In this document: one piece after another, positions 52,798 to 61,345 of the stretch | Numbering within the stretch: position 1 is the stretch's first letter | Layout: every line of letters starts with the position of its first letter | Source: DASYXZ01 sp035308965 | GTDB taxonomy: Bacteria > Acidobacteriota > Terriglobia > UBA7540 | Direction: 5' to 3' | Assembly: GCA_035308965.1 (NCBI GenBank) | Contig: DATGFN010000043.1 | Span: 138,973-202,972 of the forward strand | Length of the DNA: 64,000 bases | Position numbers and translations under genes: made by a program | Notes under the pieces: model-generated | The model's database searches: none | Seen by the model: only the letters and a program-made list of their open reading frames with translations | Told to the model about the DNA's origin: nothing

Positions 52798-53910
52798 ATG
52801 CATCGAATCCTGGCCATTATCGAACGCGATCTTAGGCGCTTCCGGCGCAGCCCTCTGCTGATTTTTGCGTCGCTGGTTCTGCCCTTGACGCAATTGCTGG
52901 TGCTGGGCTACGCCTTTGGGGGAAAAATCAAAAACCTGAAAGTGGGTGTGGTGGATCAGGACCACGGCCTTTCGGGCGTCAAGCTGCGCGAGCTTTTTGG
53001 CGCAGTGGCGGCCAACGCCCGCACATTTCAAACTATTGAATACGACGATCTCCATCAGGCCATGACCGATCTTCGCGAAGGCCGCATCAATGGCGTTTTG
53101 AACATCCCTCCCGAGTTCTCGCGCAAAGTTCACGCTCAGGACGCGCCTGAGATTGCTTTAATCGAAGACAATACGGACCAGTTTTCAGGTTCGACGCTCG
53201 AGGGGACCATGGGTTCGTTGCTGGATGCCTACAATGTGAACGGGCCTGCGCCCCGCGTGGGCGCCCAGGCCACGCTCGACATTGTCGAGGTCTATCCCTA
53301 CATTCCCTATGTCCAGTTTCTGCTTTCGGGGTCCATCGCGCTGGCCATCTTCATCACCGCCATGATCGGAGGAGGTATTATCTATATTGATGACAAAGCG
53401 CGCGGTCTCCATGAAGGCTATCTGGTGACTCCCATCACCAAATTCGAGCTGATTATGGGGTTCAATCTCGCCGGAACGGTCAAGGGCATCATGGCGGGGT
53501 TGGTGCTCACCGTGGTGGGCTCGCTGATTGCTGGCATTCCCAATCCGCTGGATCCCATGCGCATGGCGCGGCTGCTGCTGGTGATTGTGTGCGCTTCGTT
53601 TGCCTTCATCAGCATGATGTTCATGATGATGGTGAGGATCAGCGACCCCCTGGTGCCACGCGCCATTTTCGGCGTGCTGAATACGCTTTTGTTTTTCCCC
53701 AGCGGTGCGATTTACCCCGTCAACGCCTTTCCTCCCTGGATGAAAGTAATCACGGTGGTCGATCCCTTCACCTACGCGGTGCACGCCTTCAAGTGCCTGC
53801 TCCTGAAAAACACCGGGACCGTCGCCATCACCGGAGACCTGCTGTTTCTGACAGTTTTTTCCGTGATTATGATGAGTTCTGCTACTTTGCTCTTTCGGCG
53901 AACGCTTTAA
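52798..53910 (+). CDS. ABC-2 type transporter permease
   Basis: A 370-residue inner-membrane permease: one N-terminal helix (LLIFASLVLPLTQLLVLGYAFGGK), a ~135-residue periplasmic domain, then five helices with EGYLVTPITKFELIMG and PSGAIYPVNAFPPWMKVITVVDPFTY, the latter typical of ABC-2 permeases of the YbhS/YbhR type. Only one permease gene is present where enterobacteria have two, so a homodimer is expected. Export of drugs or lipids is likely. Confidence 0.93.
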   Translation: MHRILAIIERDLRRFRRSPLLIFASLVLPLTQLLVLGYAFGGKIKNLKVGVVDQDHGLSGVKLRELFGAVAANARTFQTIEYDDLHQAMTDLREGRINGVLNIPPEFSRKVHAQDAPEIALIEDNTDQFSGSTLEGTMGSLLDAYNVNGPAPRVGAQATLDIVEVYPYIPYVQFLLSGSIALAIFITAMIGGGIIYIDDKARGLHEGYLVTPITKFELIMGFNLAGTVKGIMAGLVLTVVGSLIAGIPNPLDPMRMARLLLVIVCASFAFISMMFMMMVRISDPLVPRAIFGVLNTLLFFPSGAIYPVNAFPPWMKVITVVDPFTYAVHAFKCLLLKNTGTVAITGDLLFLTVFSVIMMSSATLLFRRTL

Positions 53911-54010
53911 GTGGATCTCCCGCGCGCCTGCCGGTGCGGCAAGATGTGGTGTAAAATTGTTCCGGAGGCACGCAACGCCGAGCGAATTCGCGCCCGGCAT
54001 TGGAACCCTG

Positions 54011-54430
54011 ATGATGACGCTGCTTGACGCCAAGCCCCCCAAACCCGTTACGGGGATTCGCAAACACGTTCCCCTCAGCATCCTGATTTTGTCCGGGCTT
54101 TTGATCGCTATTATCGCCGGACTTCTCATCTTCCGGTTTTGGAATATCAAGGAGGAGCGGGCGGTGTCGCGCTTTCTGACTACGGTCCAGCAGGGCGATT
54201 ATCAGGAGGCTTATCGTTTGTGGAAACCTGCCCGTTCCTATACATTCGATGATTTCATGCACGATTGGGGGGAGAAAGGCGATTACGGAAAAATCCGCCA
54301 GTTTGAGGTGCTCGGATCCGAATCCAAAGGGGAGATCGCCATCGTCACTGTCCAAATTAACAACGTGAACCCGCCCCTCGAAATAGTTGTGGACCGCAAA
54401 ACACTTGGCCTTGCTTATTCCATGTTCTAG
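54011..54430 (+). CDS. Single-pass membrane protein with NTF2-like domain
   Basis: About 139 residues; ATG 54011 preferred over an upstream TTG frame extension. One membrane helix (~20-40, SILILSGLLIAIIAGLLIF), then a ~95-residue extracytoplasmic domain (VSRFLTTVQQGDYQEAYRLWKP... VTVQINNVNPPLEIVVDRKT) with the strand-helix layout of NTF2-like/DUF4864 proteins. No catalytic motif. Convergent with the heptose kinase gene. Function unknown. Confidence 0.68.
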   Translation: MMTLLDAKPPKPVTGIRKHVPLSILILSGLLIAIIAGLLIFRFWNIKEERAVSRFLTTVQQGDYQEAYRLWKPARSYTFDDFMHDWGEKGDYGKIRQFEVLGSESKGEIAIVTVQINNVNPPLEIVVDRKTLGLAYSMF

Positions 54431-54478
54431 TGAATCTCCTGCCCCCATCCACGCGCAGATTCTTGTGCTAGCCCTCGA

Positions 54479-55504
54479 TTACTCTGCCTCTCCGGCGGAA
54501 ATGGTTGCGTGCCCGTTGACGATGGCTTCCATTAATTCACAGGGAGTGATTTCAGCAGTTCCGAATTTCAATACCACTCGGCCGCCCGCCATATTGGCCA
54601 GCTGGGCCGCTTCCTGCATCGTTGCGCCCGAAGAGAAGGCCAGGGCCAAAACGGCGATCACGGTATCGCCGGCGCCGGTAACATCATAAACGGGTCGGGG
54701 CACGCCTGGAATGTCGTGGGGCGTGCCATGGTGATTGAAGAGCGTCATGCCTTCGCTGCCGCGTGTAATCAGAAGGTTGGCGCATCCCAGACCGGCCAGC
54801 AATCGTTGCCCGCCCGCCAGAAGTTCCCGCCGAGTCCGCATGGCATGGCCCAGCATCTTTTCGGCCTCATGCAAGTTGGGCGTCACCATGGTCGCATGGC
54901 GGCAAATTTGCGGATGCTCCGGTTTTGGATCCACAAAAATGGGCAAGCTCTTCTTGCGCCCGAGGCCGATGATCCTGTCGCAGAGCTCGGTGGTGACGCT
55001 GCCTTTCCGGTAGTCGGAAATAATCAACGCGTCAAGCCGGGGAATCCACTGCGCCATTCTGCGGGCCAGGGTGGTTGTCGCTTGCGGAGAAATCTCCCGC
55101 GCTTCCTCGAAATCCAGGCGAAGGAGTTGATGCTGATGGGCTACAATGCGCACCTTGCGGGGCGTCACTCGCCCGCGTTCTTTGAGCAGAGTTTGGCAGG
55201 GGATGTGGCGCTTTTCGAGCAGGGTTATGAGCCGTTTCCCGCTTTCATCCCATCCGATGGCGCCGAAAGGAATGGGGCGCCCGCCCAGGGCGGCGATATT
55301 GGCGGCCACGTTTCCAGCCCCCCCGGGGAATCCCTCGCCGGCGTGCGAGTGGCCCATCAGGACCACCGGGACCGGAGCTTCCGGTGAAATACGAGTGGCT
55401 TCGCCCCGCAATAATTCGTCGAACATATAATCGCCCAGCACGCCGATGGTCCGGCTCCGAAATTGGCGAACGATCCTGGCTAGGCGATTTTGTTTTTTAT
55501 CCAT
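54479..55504 (-). CDS. rfaE1: D-glycero-beta-D-manno-heptose-7-phosphate kinase (PfkB family)
   Basis: A 341-residue ribokinase-fold enzyme; ATG 55504 has GAGGGAA upstream. Motifs: GDYMFDELLRGEATRISPEAPVPV, FPGGAGNVAANIAALGG, PRKVRIVAHQHQLLRLDFE, DALIISDYRKGSVT and the catalytic DVTGAGDTV (Asp base). The E-A-T-R-I-S-P-E-A-P-V and G-G-A-G-N-V-A blocks are diagnostic of RfaE/HldE kinase domains. No C-terminal adenylyltransferase domain, so the second HldE step is encoded elsewhere. Supports ADP-heptose supply for LPS; adjacent GT9 agrees. Confidence 0.9.
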   Translation of the reverse strand: MDKKQNRLARIVRQFRSRTIGVLGDYMFDELLRGEATRISPEAPVPVVLMGHSHAGEGFPGGAGNVAANIAALGGRPIPFGAIGWDESGKRLITLLEKRHIPCQTLLKERGRVTPRKVRIVAHQHQLLRLDFEEAREISPQATTTLARRMAQWIPRLDALIISDYRKGSVTTELCDRIIGLGRKKSLPIFVDPKPEHPQICRHATMVTPNLHEAEKMLGHAMRTRRELLAGGQRLLAGLGCANLLITRGSEGMTLFNHHGTPHDIPGVPRPVYDVTGAGDTVIAVLALAFSSGATMQEAAQLANMAGGRVVLKFGTAEITPCELMEAIVNGHATISAGEAE

Positions 55505-55560
55505 CAGTTCCCTCAAGCGGGGCTGGGCCGCAAGCGAATGATTTTCTCGCCGCCTGCGAG

Positions 55561-56697
55561 TTAGTTTCCACCTGCCGCCGGAAGCCTGCTTTGCATCAGG
55601 ACATCATTGACCGCGGATTGCACCTGTTCATATCTTATTGAGAGGATGCATTCGGGCTGCTCGTAACGATAGCACCGGTCACCCGGACACGGATTACATT
55701 CGTAAGAATTTTGTACCACCTGCGAAATGTTCTGAGGAATCGCCTGTCTTTGTGCCATGGAAGGTATGGAGCGCGGCCAAGGTCCCCAGATGACCGAGCT
55801 CGACGAGCCAAAGATAACCACCGTTGGACGATTGAGCGCCTGCGCAATGTGTGCCGGTCCACTGTCATTACCCACGAAGAGACGCGCGCCGGATAGGGCG
55901 GCGGCAAACTCTCCCAAGCTCGCGCCCTCGAGCCGCCGGAGGGCCGACCCGGAAGCGCGCTCGACCGCATCGAGAACCGCGGACTCGCCCGGTCCGCATG
56001 AATAGACTGGCAAAAGCCCTTTCTCGCGTTCGAGGTAGTTGCCGATTTGCGCGAAATGTTCCGGCGCCCATTGTTTGGTTGCGTACATTGCCGTGGGATG
56101 GATCAGGGCGTATTCTTTATTTCGCGAAACGCCAAACTCCGCGCGTTTCTTTTCCCACCAGTCGAGGTGCTGTGAACCAACAAAGATCCTGGCCCGCGGA
56201 ACTTCACTCTTAGGCAGGCCCAGATGAAAAAACGCGGCAGCCTGAAGTTCGGCCGTGTGAACGTCCGCATGGCCCAGAATCATTCTCGCGTCCGGAACCA
56301 GTATGTGATACTTGCCGCGCCTTCGATAGTGATGGAAGCCCACCTTGCATGTCGCCCCACTCCAGCGGGCGATGAAGGCGCTGGTGGGGCCGCCGTGCAG
56401 ATTCACGCAAACCGAAAAATGCCGGGCACGGAGCTCGCGCACCGTCTGCCATCTCGATTTGATTTTGCCCCACCCGCGTCCCGCGTCCGGCGCCACGATT
56501 TCGTCCACGTCCGGATTATTTTCCAAAAGCTCGTGAAAGCGATGCTCCACCATCACGGACAGCAGGAGGTCCGGCCGCCATTCCTTGAGCAGCCGGAGGG
56601 CCGGGGTCAGCAGGATGATGTCGCCAATCGAGCGCAGCCGGACCACCAGGATCCGGGCCCCGATCGGTAAAGCAGGAAGGATGGAACCTGCGGCCAT
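55561..56697 (-). CDS. Glycosyltransferase family 9 (heptosyltransferase-like)
   Basis: A 378-residue GT-B enzyme: N-terminal ARILVVRLRSIGDIILLTPALRLLKE and C-terminal LFVGNDSGPAHIAQALNRPTVVIFG with IWGPW, the donor-binding region of ADP-heptose:LPS heptosyltransferases. The tail carries a Cys cluster (YECNPCPGDRCYRYEQPEC), as in many GT9 proteins. Transfers a heptose (or similar sugar) to lipid A core. Upstream Trm112 gene and downstream heptose kinase form an LPS cluster on the same strand. Confidence 0.92.
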   Translation of the reverse strand: MAAGSILPALPIGARILVVRLRSIGDIILLTPALRLLKEWRPDLLLSVMVEHRFHELLENNPDVDEIVAPDAGRGWGKIKSRWQTVRELRARHFSVCVNLHGGPTSAFIARWSGATCKVGFHHYRRRGKYHILVPDARMILGHADVHTAELQAAAFFHLGLPKSEVPRARIFVGSQHLDWWEKKRAEFGVSRNKEYALIHPTAMYATKQWAPEHFAQIGNYLEREKGLLPVYSCGPGESAVLDAVERASGSALRRLEGASLGEFAAALSGARLFVGNDSGPAHIAQALNRPTVVIFGSSSSVIWGPWPRSIPSMAQRQAIPQNISQVVQNSYECNPCPGDRCYRYEQPECILSIRYEQVQSAVNDVLMQSRLPAAGGN

Positions 56698-56731
56698 TCA
56701 TTTGAGAAGGACAGTTGCGGGCTGGCGCGAT

Positions 56732-56905
56732 TTATTCCGCCGCCACCTTGGCTTCGTCCACCAGCATGACGGGGATTTCGTCTTTAATGGGATAGACGCG
56801 CCGGCACTGGCTGCACTTCAGACCTTGCTTGTCGTCCGTCAACTTCACCGGGACTTTGCAAAGGGGGCAAACCAGAATATCCAACAGTTCCTGACTGATA
56901 GCCAT
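56732..56905 (-). CDS. Trm112 / YcaR-like small zinc-ribbon protein
   Basis: A 57-residue protein beginning MAISQELLDILVCPLCKVPV and ending with VMLVDEAKVAAE. Two C-x2-C pairs (CPLC and CSQC) form a zinc ribbon, followed by RRVYPIKDEIPVML, the diagnostic ending of the Trm112/UPF0434 family. AGGAA lies 7 nt upstream of ATG 56905. Bacterial members activate or stabilise methyltransferases or accompany lipid A genes (ycaR follows lpxK in E. coli), consistent with the neighbouring LPS genes. Confidence 0.9.
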   Translation of the reverse strand: MAISQELLDILVCPLCKVPVKLTDDKQGLKCSQCRRVYPIKDEIPVMLVDEAKVAAE

Positions 56906-56999
56906 GGGTCAATTCCTATAAAACTTAATTCATCAGCGCGCTGAGTAAATCTAACAGACGACGACGGCGAATTCAAGGCATGCCTGGATAAGGTCGGAC

Positions 57000-57271
57000 T
57001 ACAGTCTGTTTACGTTTCCTTGGGTGGGTTCAGGTGGATCGCCTTCGTCATCTTCGTCTTTCCTTTCTTCGAGCCGAGTTTCAAGAATGTGTTGCTTCTC
57101 GGGCTCGGCAAGCGATTGAAGCCCCAAGTAGGCGTTTCCCAGGCCGTGGTATTTCGGCCTGCCTCCCGGCAGCCATCCGTACCTACGCAGGAAAAAAATG
57201 AAATGAACACAAATTACGTAAAGGACCAGGCCGATGAACATCAAGGCGACGCCAGACCCGAAATCAGCCAT
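57000..57271 (-). CDS. Small membrane protein, hypothetical
   Basis: A 90-residue protein with GGAGG 5 nt before ATG 57271, an excellent ribosome site. Residues ~6-28 are a membrane helix (GVALMFIGLVLYVICVHFIFF), followed by a basic stretch and a long acidic tail (LEERKDEDDEGDPPEPTQ). No family recognised. Lies 132 bases downstream of the GH57 gene on the same strand. Function unknown. Confidence 0.6.
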
Positions 57272-57403
57272 TCCATCCTCCGGGCTAGGATTCTAGCACG
57301 TCTTTTACCAACCATTTTCCAAACTGAGACACTACCCATACCTGCCGAAGTCCACGTATTATCATCCGGCAAGATTCACCGAGGGTCATTCCCCGCCCCG
57401 CGC

Positions 57404-59581
57404 TCATTTTTCCCCGAGCCGTTCGATATTCACCTGAAGATCGCAACTGATGTTTTGCCACGAGGATGGTTCGATTTTCCAAACCGCCAAAATCGCCGAA
57501 CCCTGGTATACGCGCTCGAAACCCGACTCGGATTGCGAAATCGTCTCGATGGGCACAATCCACCAACTGGGTTTCGGACTTGCTTCCATGCTAATTTTTA
57601 CTTTTTGCCATTCATCCACCATTGTCAGTTGATCGGACACAATCTCCCCTCTGAATTCCAAGGGCTGGCGGACTTGATTGGCCAGGAAATACCGGTCGGG
57701 AACGTCAGGAGCGAGGAGATTGAAAACCAGCTCAACGCCCAGCGCCAGGGGAGCGGGCGTGGATTGTTCCATCGAGAGCGAGGACCGGCAGTCGAGCCTT
57801 AGAGAACCCGCCCCTGCTTTCGCCTCAATAGTCTTGGCTGCCAGAATCTGCATATCCTTGCCGCCGATGTGGATATTCCCCCGTTTTGTGAATGGAAATA
57901 CTCCGGGCGATCCTCCCGCCGACGGCAAATCCCACTTACCCTGCGCGATTTCCAGATTTTCCCGCAGACATAGATAATCGAAGTCCTTGCATTGCTGCCC
58001 GGCTGGGAAAACAAAGGTCCGGAAAAGGTTCCGGGGATAACGGTCGTAACGCAGCAGGGCGGAGAGGTTCGATTCCTTGCTCCAGACGTGGTCGTGGATG
58101 GATGCGGGGCCTTCGCGCGGCGCCGCTGCTTCTGAGCCGACGTGGCGCAGCACCTTCTCGTGATAGGCCTCTTCGCGGCGCATCAATGAATTAATCAACT
58201 CGACGTCCGCCGGCTTAAAGCGAAGGCTGGAAATGGTGCCGCCATCCGCCGGCCTCATGACCATGGAATAAGATGGATGTTCCACCAGAACTTCGCGCTG
58301 GCCATCCACGTCAAAGTCTTTGGTTTGCACGCGAGGCGGGGAGTTTTCCTTTACGTCACTCAATTTGTCCAACAGCACTTCGGCGCGAATCAGGTTGGAG
58401 AGCACCGCGCTACGCAAGTGGGGCGCGTAGAGACCTCCAAAAACGCCATGCCAGTAGGCGTCATTGCACTGGCTGGCCAGCAAGTGCGCGTGCGCATCGT
58501 CCAGCAGGCGCGCCGCGTGCGTCCCCGGCTTGGTTGCGGCGTTGGCGTGGTGCCAGCGCCGGCTGACTTCAAGCATCAGTTTATGAATTTGATTGGACTC
58601 GGGATATTTCGCCAAAAAATTGCGCCACATTCCTCCCCGCATGAAGCGGTGAATCTTCGCCGCTGAAGGCATCCGGTCGATTTCCTCCAAGGCGCTTCTG
58701 AATTCGTGGCTGGGGGCAACGGGCAGCGACCATTCCATCATCTCCTCGTAAGAGGCGGCGGGCAGATAGACCCTCCCCAGGGGAGCGTGGTCAGCGAGAT
58801 AGTCGGAGAGCGTTGTTGTTTCCAGCCAATCGGCGGCGCCCTCGAGGGCGGCCATAAATTTTTCCAGCCAGCCGTTCTTATAACAATGTTCGAAAGTGCC
58901 GGGCCATACGCCAAACTTCTCCCAGTCATCACCCATGGTAAAAAGTGGGGAGCCGGCCTCCGCGCCGGCGCATCCTTCTCTCAAAACGCGCAGAGTCTCC
59001 TCCGGCTCATGAAATGGGATCGTGTAGCGAAGGCTCTTGAGAGAGGGCACCAGGCGCAATGCCAGACCGGCTTCTTCCGTAATGTAGGACCCGCGCAGCT
59101 CGTGCAGATCAAGCCCTGCGGCAAGAAAGTGCGTATCGTCCAGGATGACGTACTCGGCGCCGGCCTGGGCCAGCGGCCTCGCCAGGCTTGGCTCCCACAC
59201 GCGCTCAGCCACCCAGGCTCCGCCCGGTTTGGCGCCAAAATGTTTTTGCAGATAACCCGCCAGCTTTCTAACTTGGGCAATTTTATCCGCGTTGGGAATG
59301 GAGACGAGAATGGGCTCGTAGTAACCGCCGCCCACAAATTCTACCTGTCCGCGCCGGGCCAATTGGCCGAGAAGATCGAAGAATTCAGGATGATGCGCTT
59401 CCAGCCATTCCAAAAGAATTCCCGAAGCGTGCAGGCAAAGGCGAATGGTGGGATGGCGGAGAAGCACTTCTGCAAAAGGCCGGTAAGATTTCTGGTAGGC
59501 TTCCTCGATGACGTGATCGAAGTTTCCCACCGGCTGGTGAGCGTGGATAACCAGAGCGAAGTTGACTTTATTCAGCGCCAC
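57404..59581 (-). CDS. GH57 4-alpha-glucanotransferase / amylase-like enzyme
   Basis: A 725-residue glycoside hydrolase. The catalytic barrel begins NFALVIHAHQPVGNF (GH57 region 1); EFVGGGYYEPIL, the nucleophile Glu126 in GAWVAERVWEPS and the acid/base Asp218-Asp219 in TMGDDWEKFGVWP are the GH57 conserved regions. The second half matches the DUF1925/DUF1926 beta-sandwich of Thermococcus-type 4-alpha-glucanotransferases (EQSTPAPLALGVELVFNLLAPD). No signal peptide: cytosolic remodelling of maltodextrin or glycogen. Start ATG 59581. Confidence 0.9.
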   Translation of the reverse strand: MALNKVNFALVIHAHQPVGNFDHVIEEAYQKSYRPFAEVLLRHPTIRLCLHASGILLEWLEAHHPEFFDLLGQLARRGQVEFVGGGYYEPILVSIPNADKIAQVRKLAGYLQKHFGAKPGGAWVAERVWEPSLARPLAQAGAEYVILDDTHFLAAGLDLHELRGSYITEEAGLALRLVPSLKSLRYTIPFHEPEETLRVLREGCAGAEAGSPLFTMGDDWEKFGVWPGTFEHCYKNGWLEKFMAALEGAADWLETTTLSDYLADHAPLGRVYLPAASYEEMMEWSLPVAPSHEFRSALEEIDRMPSAAKIHRFMRGGMWRNFLAKYPESNQIHKLMLEVSRRWHHANAATKPGTHAARLLDDAHAHLLASQCNDAYWHGVFGGLYAPHLRSAVLSNLIRAEVLLDKLSDVKENSPPRVQTKDFDVDGQREVLVEHPSYSMVMRPADGGTISSLRFKPADVELINSLMRREEAYHEKVLRHVGSEAAAPREGPASIHDHVWSKESNLSALLRYDRYPRNLFRTFVFPAGQQCKDFDYLCLRENLEIAQGKWDLPSAGGSPGVFPFTKRGNIHIGGKDMQILAAKTIEAKAGAGSLRLDCRSSLSMEQSTPAPLALGVELVFNLLAPDVPDRYFLANQVRQPLEFRGEIVSDQLTMVDEWQKVKISMEASPKPSWWIVPIETISQSESGFERVYQGSAILAVWKIEPSSWQNISCDLQVNIERLGEK

Positions 59582-59835
59582 ACCCCACTCCCCATCTTGA
59601 ATTTTGGATCGACGGCACCCGCCGCTCCTTGCAAAGTTCCATCATAGAATAAACGCGCTTTGGTGTCAGTAGGAATCAGGGTCGCAGTGTGGATGGCCTG
59701 CACGCCGGAGAGATCACATTATTTATAGTTTTCATCCGGCTGTTGGTGACCTGGCACGGACAATTTCCTTCCAAACTTTTGCAAAACCTCTTAAATTACC
59801 TTGCGCGTGGAATCTCGGACGCAGATGGGGGAATC

Positions 59836-60987
59836 ATGAATCCGCAGGACTTTCTCGAATACTGCCAAAGGGACTTGGACGCGATGCTCCGCTGCCTGAA
59901 GACCGCAGTGAAAATTGAATCGCCTTCTTCTTCCAAGCCCCACCTCGACCGCATGGCCGATTTTTTTGCCGCCGAAATCCACAAGATCCATGGGACAACG
60001 CAAATATTGGAACATCCCACGGCGGGCTCGGGAGTAATCGGGGAATTCTGGGGCGGAACTAAATCCCGGCGCTCCAAGGCGGAGAAGGCAATCTTACTTG
60101 TCGGCCACTTGGACACGGTTTGGGACGTGGGCACACTCGCGCGCATGCCCTTCCGCATTTCCAAGGGGCGGGCTTACGGACCGGGCGTCATGGACATGAA
60201 GTCCGGGATCGTTTGCGGCCTGTGGGCCATCCGCGCCCTGCGCGCCTTGCGGGTGACGCCATCGAGCCCGGTTAGATTTTTTCTGAATTCGGACGAGGAA
60301 GTTTCAAGCCTCGCGTTCCGCAAGGAGATTCTGGCGGAGGCGCGCGCTGCCCGGGCTGTCCTGGTGCTTGAGCCGGCGGCGGGTCACGCCTTGAAGACCG
60401 CGCGCAAGGGTGTGGGTGAATTCCGGATAACTGTCCGTGGCCGTTCCGCTCATGCCGGCGTGAACCCTTCGGCGGGTGTCAACGCCATTAGCGAGCTGGC
60501 GCGCCAGCTCCTTCGCATTGAAAAGTTGGCGCGTCCCAAACAGGGACTCACGCTCAATGTGGGTGTGATTCAAGGCGGCACGCGTTCCAATGTGATTCCC
60601 GAGCGCGCCTGGGCCGCCGTTGACGTTCGCATCCCGCGTGCCAGCGACCAGAAAATGATTGAAAAGAATGTTTACGGCCTGAAGCCAATTCATCCCCAGG
60701 CGCGCCTGGAAATTTCGGGAGGAATCAATCGACCGCCCATGGAGCACGCGATGGCGGCCGAGCTTTTTCGCAAGGCGCGCGAGTTAGGCAGGCTGATGGG
60801 CATGAAGATTGAGGAGGCAAGCACGGGCGGCGGGTCGGACGGGAATTTCACCGCCGCGCTCGGCATCCCAACCCTGGATGGCCTGGGGGGGGTGGGCGAC
60901 GGCGCCCACGCGCTTCACGAGCACGTGATCATTTCCGAGCTTCCCCGGCGCGCTGCCCTTCTGGCGGCGTTGATCGCCACACTGTAG
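59836..60987 (+). CDS. M20 family metallopeptidase (carboxypeptidase G2-like)
   Basis: A 383-residue zinc exopeptidase; ATG 59836 with GGGGG upstream. Metal and catalytic residues: ILLVGHLDTVWD (His, Asp), GPGVMDMKSG (bridging Asp), FLNSDEEVSS (catalytic Glu-Glu), VLVLEPA (Glu) and GVGDGAHALHEHV (His). Central dimerisation domain with GVGEFRITVRGRSAHAG. The closest type is glutamate carboxypeptidase. No signal peptide. Followed by a palindromic sequence at 60987-61056. Confidence 0.92.
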   Translation: MNPQDFLEYCQRDLDAMLRCLKTAVKIESPSSSKPHLDRMADFFAAEIHKIHGTTQILEHPTAGSGVIGEFWGGTKSRRSKAEKAILLVGHLDTVWDVGTLARMPFRISKGRAYGPGVMDMKSGIVCGLWAIRALRALRVTPSSPVRFFLNSDEEVSSLAFRKEILAEARAARAVLVLEPAAGHALKTARKGVGEFRITVRGRSAHAGVNPSAGVNAISELARQLLRIEKLARPKQGLTLNVGVIQGGTRSNVIPERAWAAVDVRIPRASDQKMIEKNVYGLKPIHPQARLEISGGINRPPMEHAMAAELFRKARELGRLMGMKIEEASTGGGSDGNFTAALGIPTLDGLGGVGDGAHALHEHVIISELPRRAALLAALIATL

Positions 60988-61056
60988 CGCCGACCTTTAG
61001 GCCGGCAGTCTTGGCCGGTGAATATCAAAATGCCGGTCCAAAGACCGGCGCTACGA
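60987..61056. repeat. Palindromic sequence after the M20 gene
   Basis: GTAGCGCCG...GCCGGCA on the left and TGCCGG...CGGCGCTAC on the right, overlapping the M20 stop codon region. Possible terminator or foldback repeat, similar in style to the GTAGCGGCGG palindromes at 49829-49928. Confidence 0.6.
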
Positions 61057-61083
61057 TTCGCCCTAAATTCTTCGGAGATGTCC

Positions 61084-61308
61084 ATGGCTCACGACTCCCC
61101 GCTCAGCGCTCGCGTCGGCCTTTGCGCTTCCTGCTCGCACGTTCGTGTGGTGCGCTCCGATCGCGGCTCGATTTTTTATCAGTGCAAGCTTGCCGCCACG
61201 AACCCTCGCTTTTCGCAGTATCCCATTCTGCCCATGCTCGAGTGCGGCGGTTATGAAGCAGACGTTCGGCCAGCTCCGCCCGCTGATTCTGAAGATTCTA
61301 AATCGTAA
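61084..61308 (+). CDS. Small four-Cys protein, hypothetical
   Basis: A 74-residue protein; GGAG lies 6 nt before ATG 61084. Conserved-looking pattern: GLCASCSHVRVVRSDRGSIF, YQCKLAATNPRFSQYPILP, LECGGYE, giving Cys pairs C-A-S-C, then single C in YQC and in LEC: a likely zinc or iron site. Similar short proteins occur widely in Acidobacteriota genomes, unnamed. No partner is obvious; convergent with the metalloprotease gene. Confidence 0.72.
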   Translation: MAHDSPLSARVGLCASCSHVRVVRSDRGSIFYQCKLAATNPRFSQYPILPMLECGGYEADVRPAPPADSEDSKS

Positions 61309-61345
61309 ACTTCGGGGAGTTGTAGGGCGTGGAAATCGGCACCTT

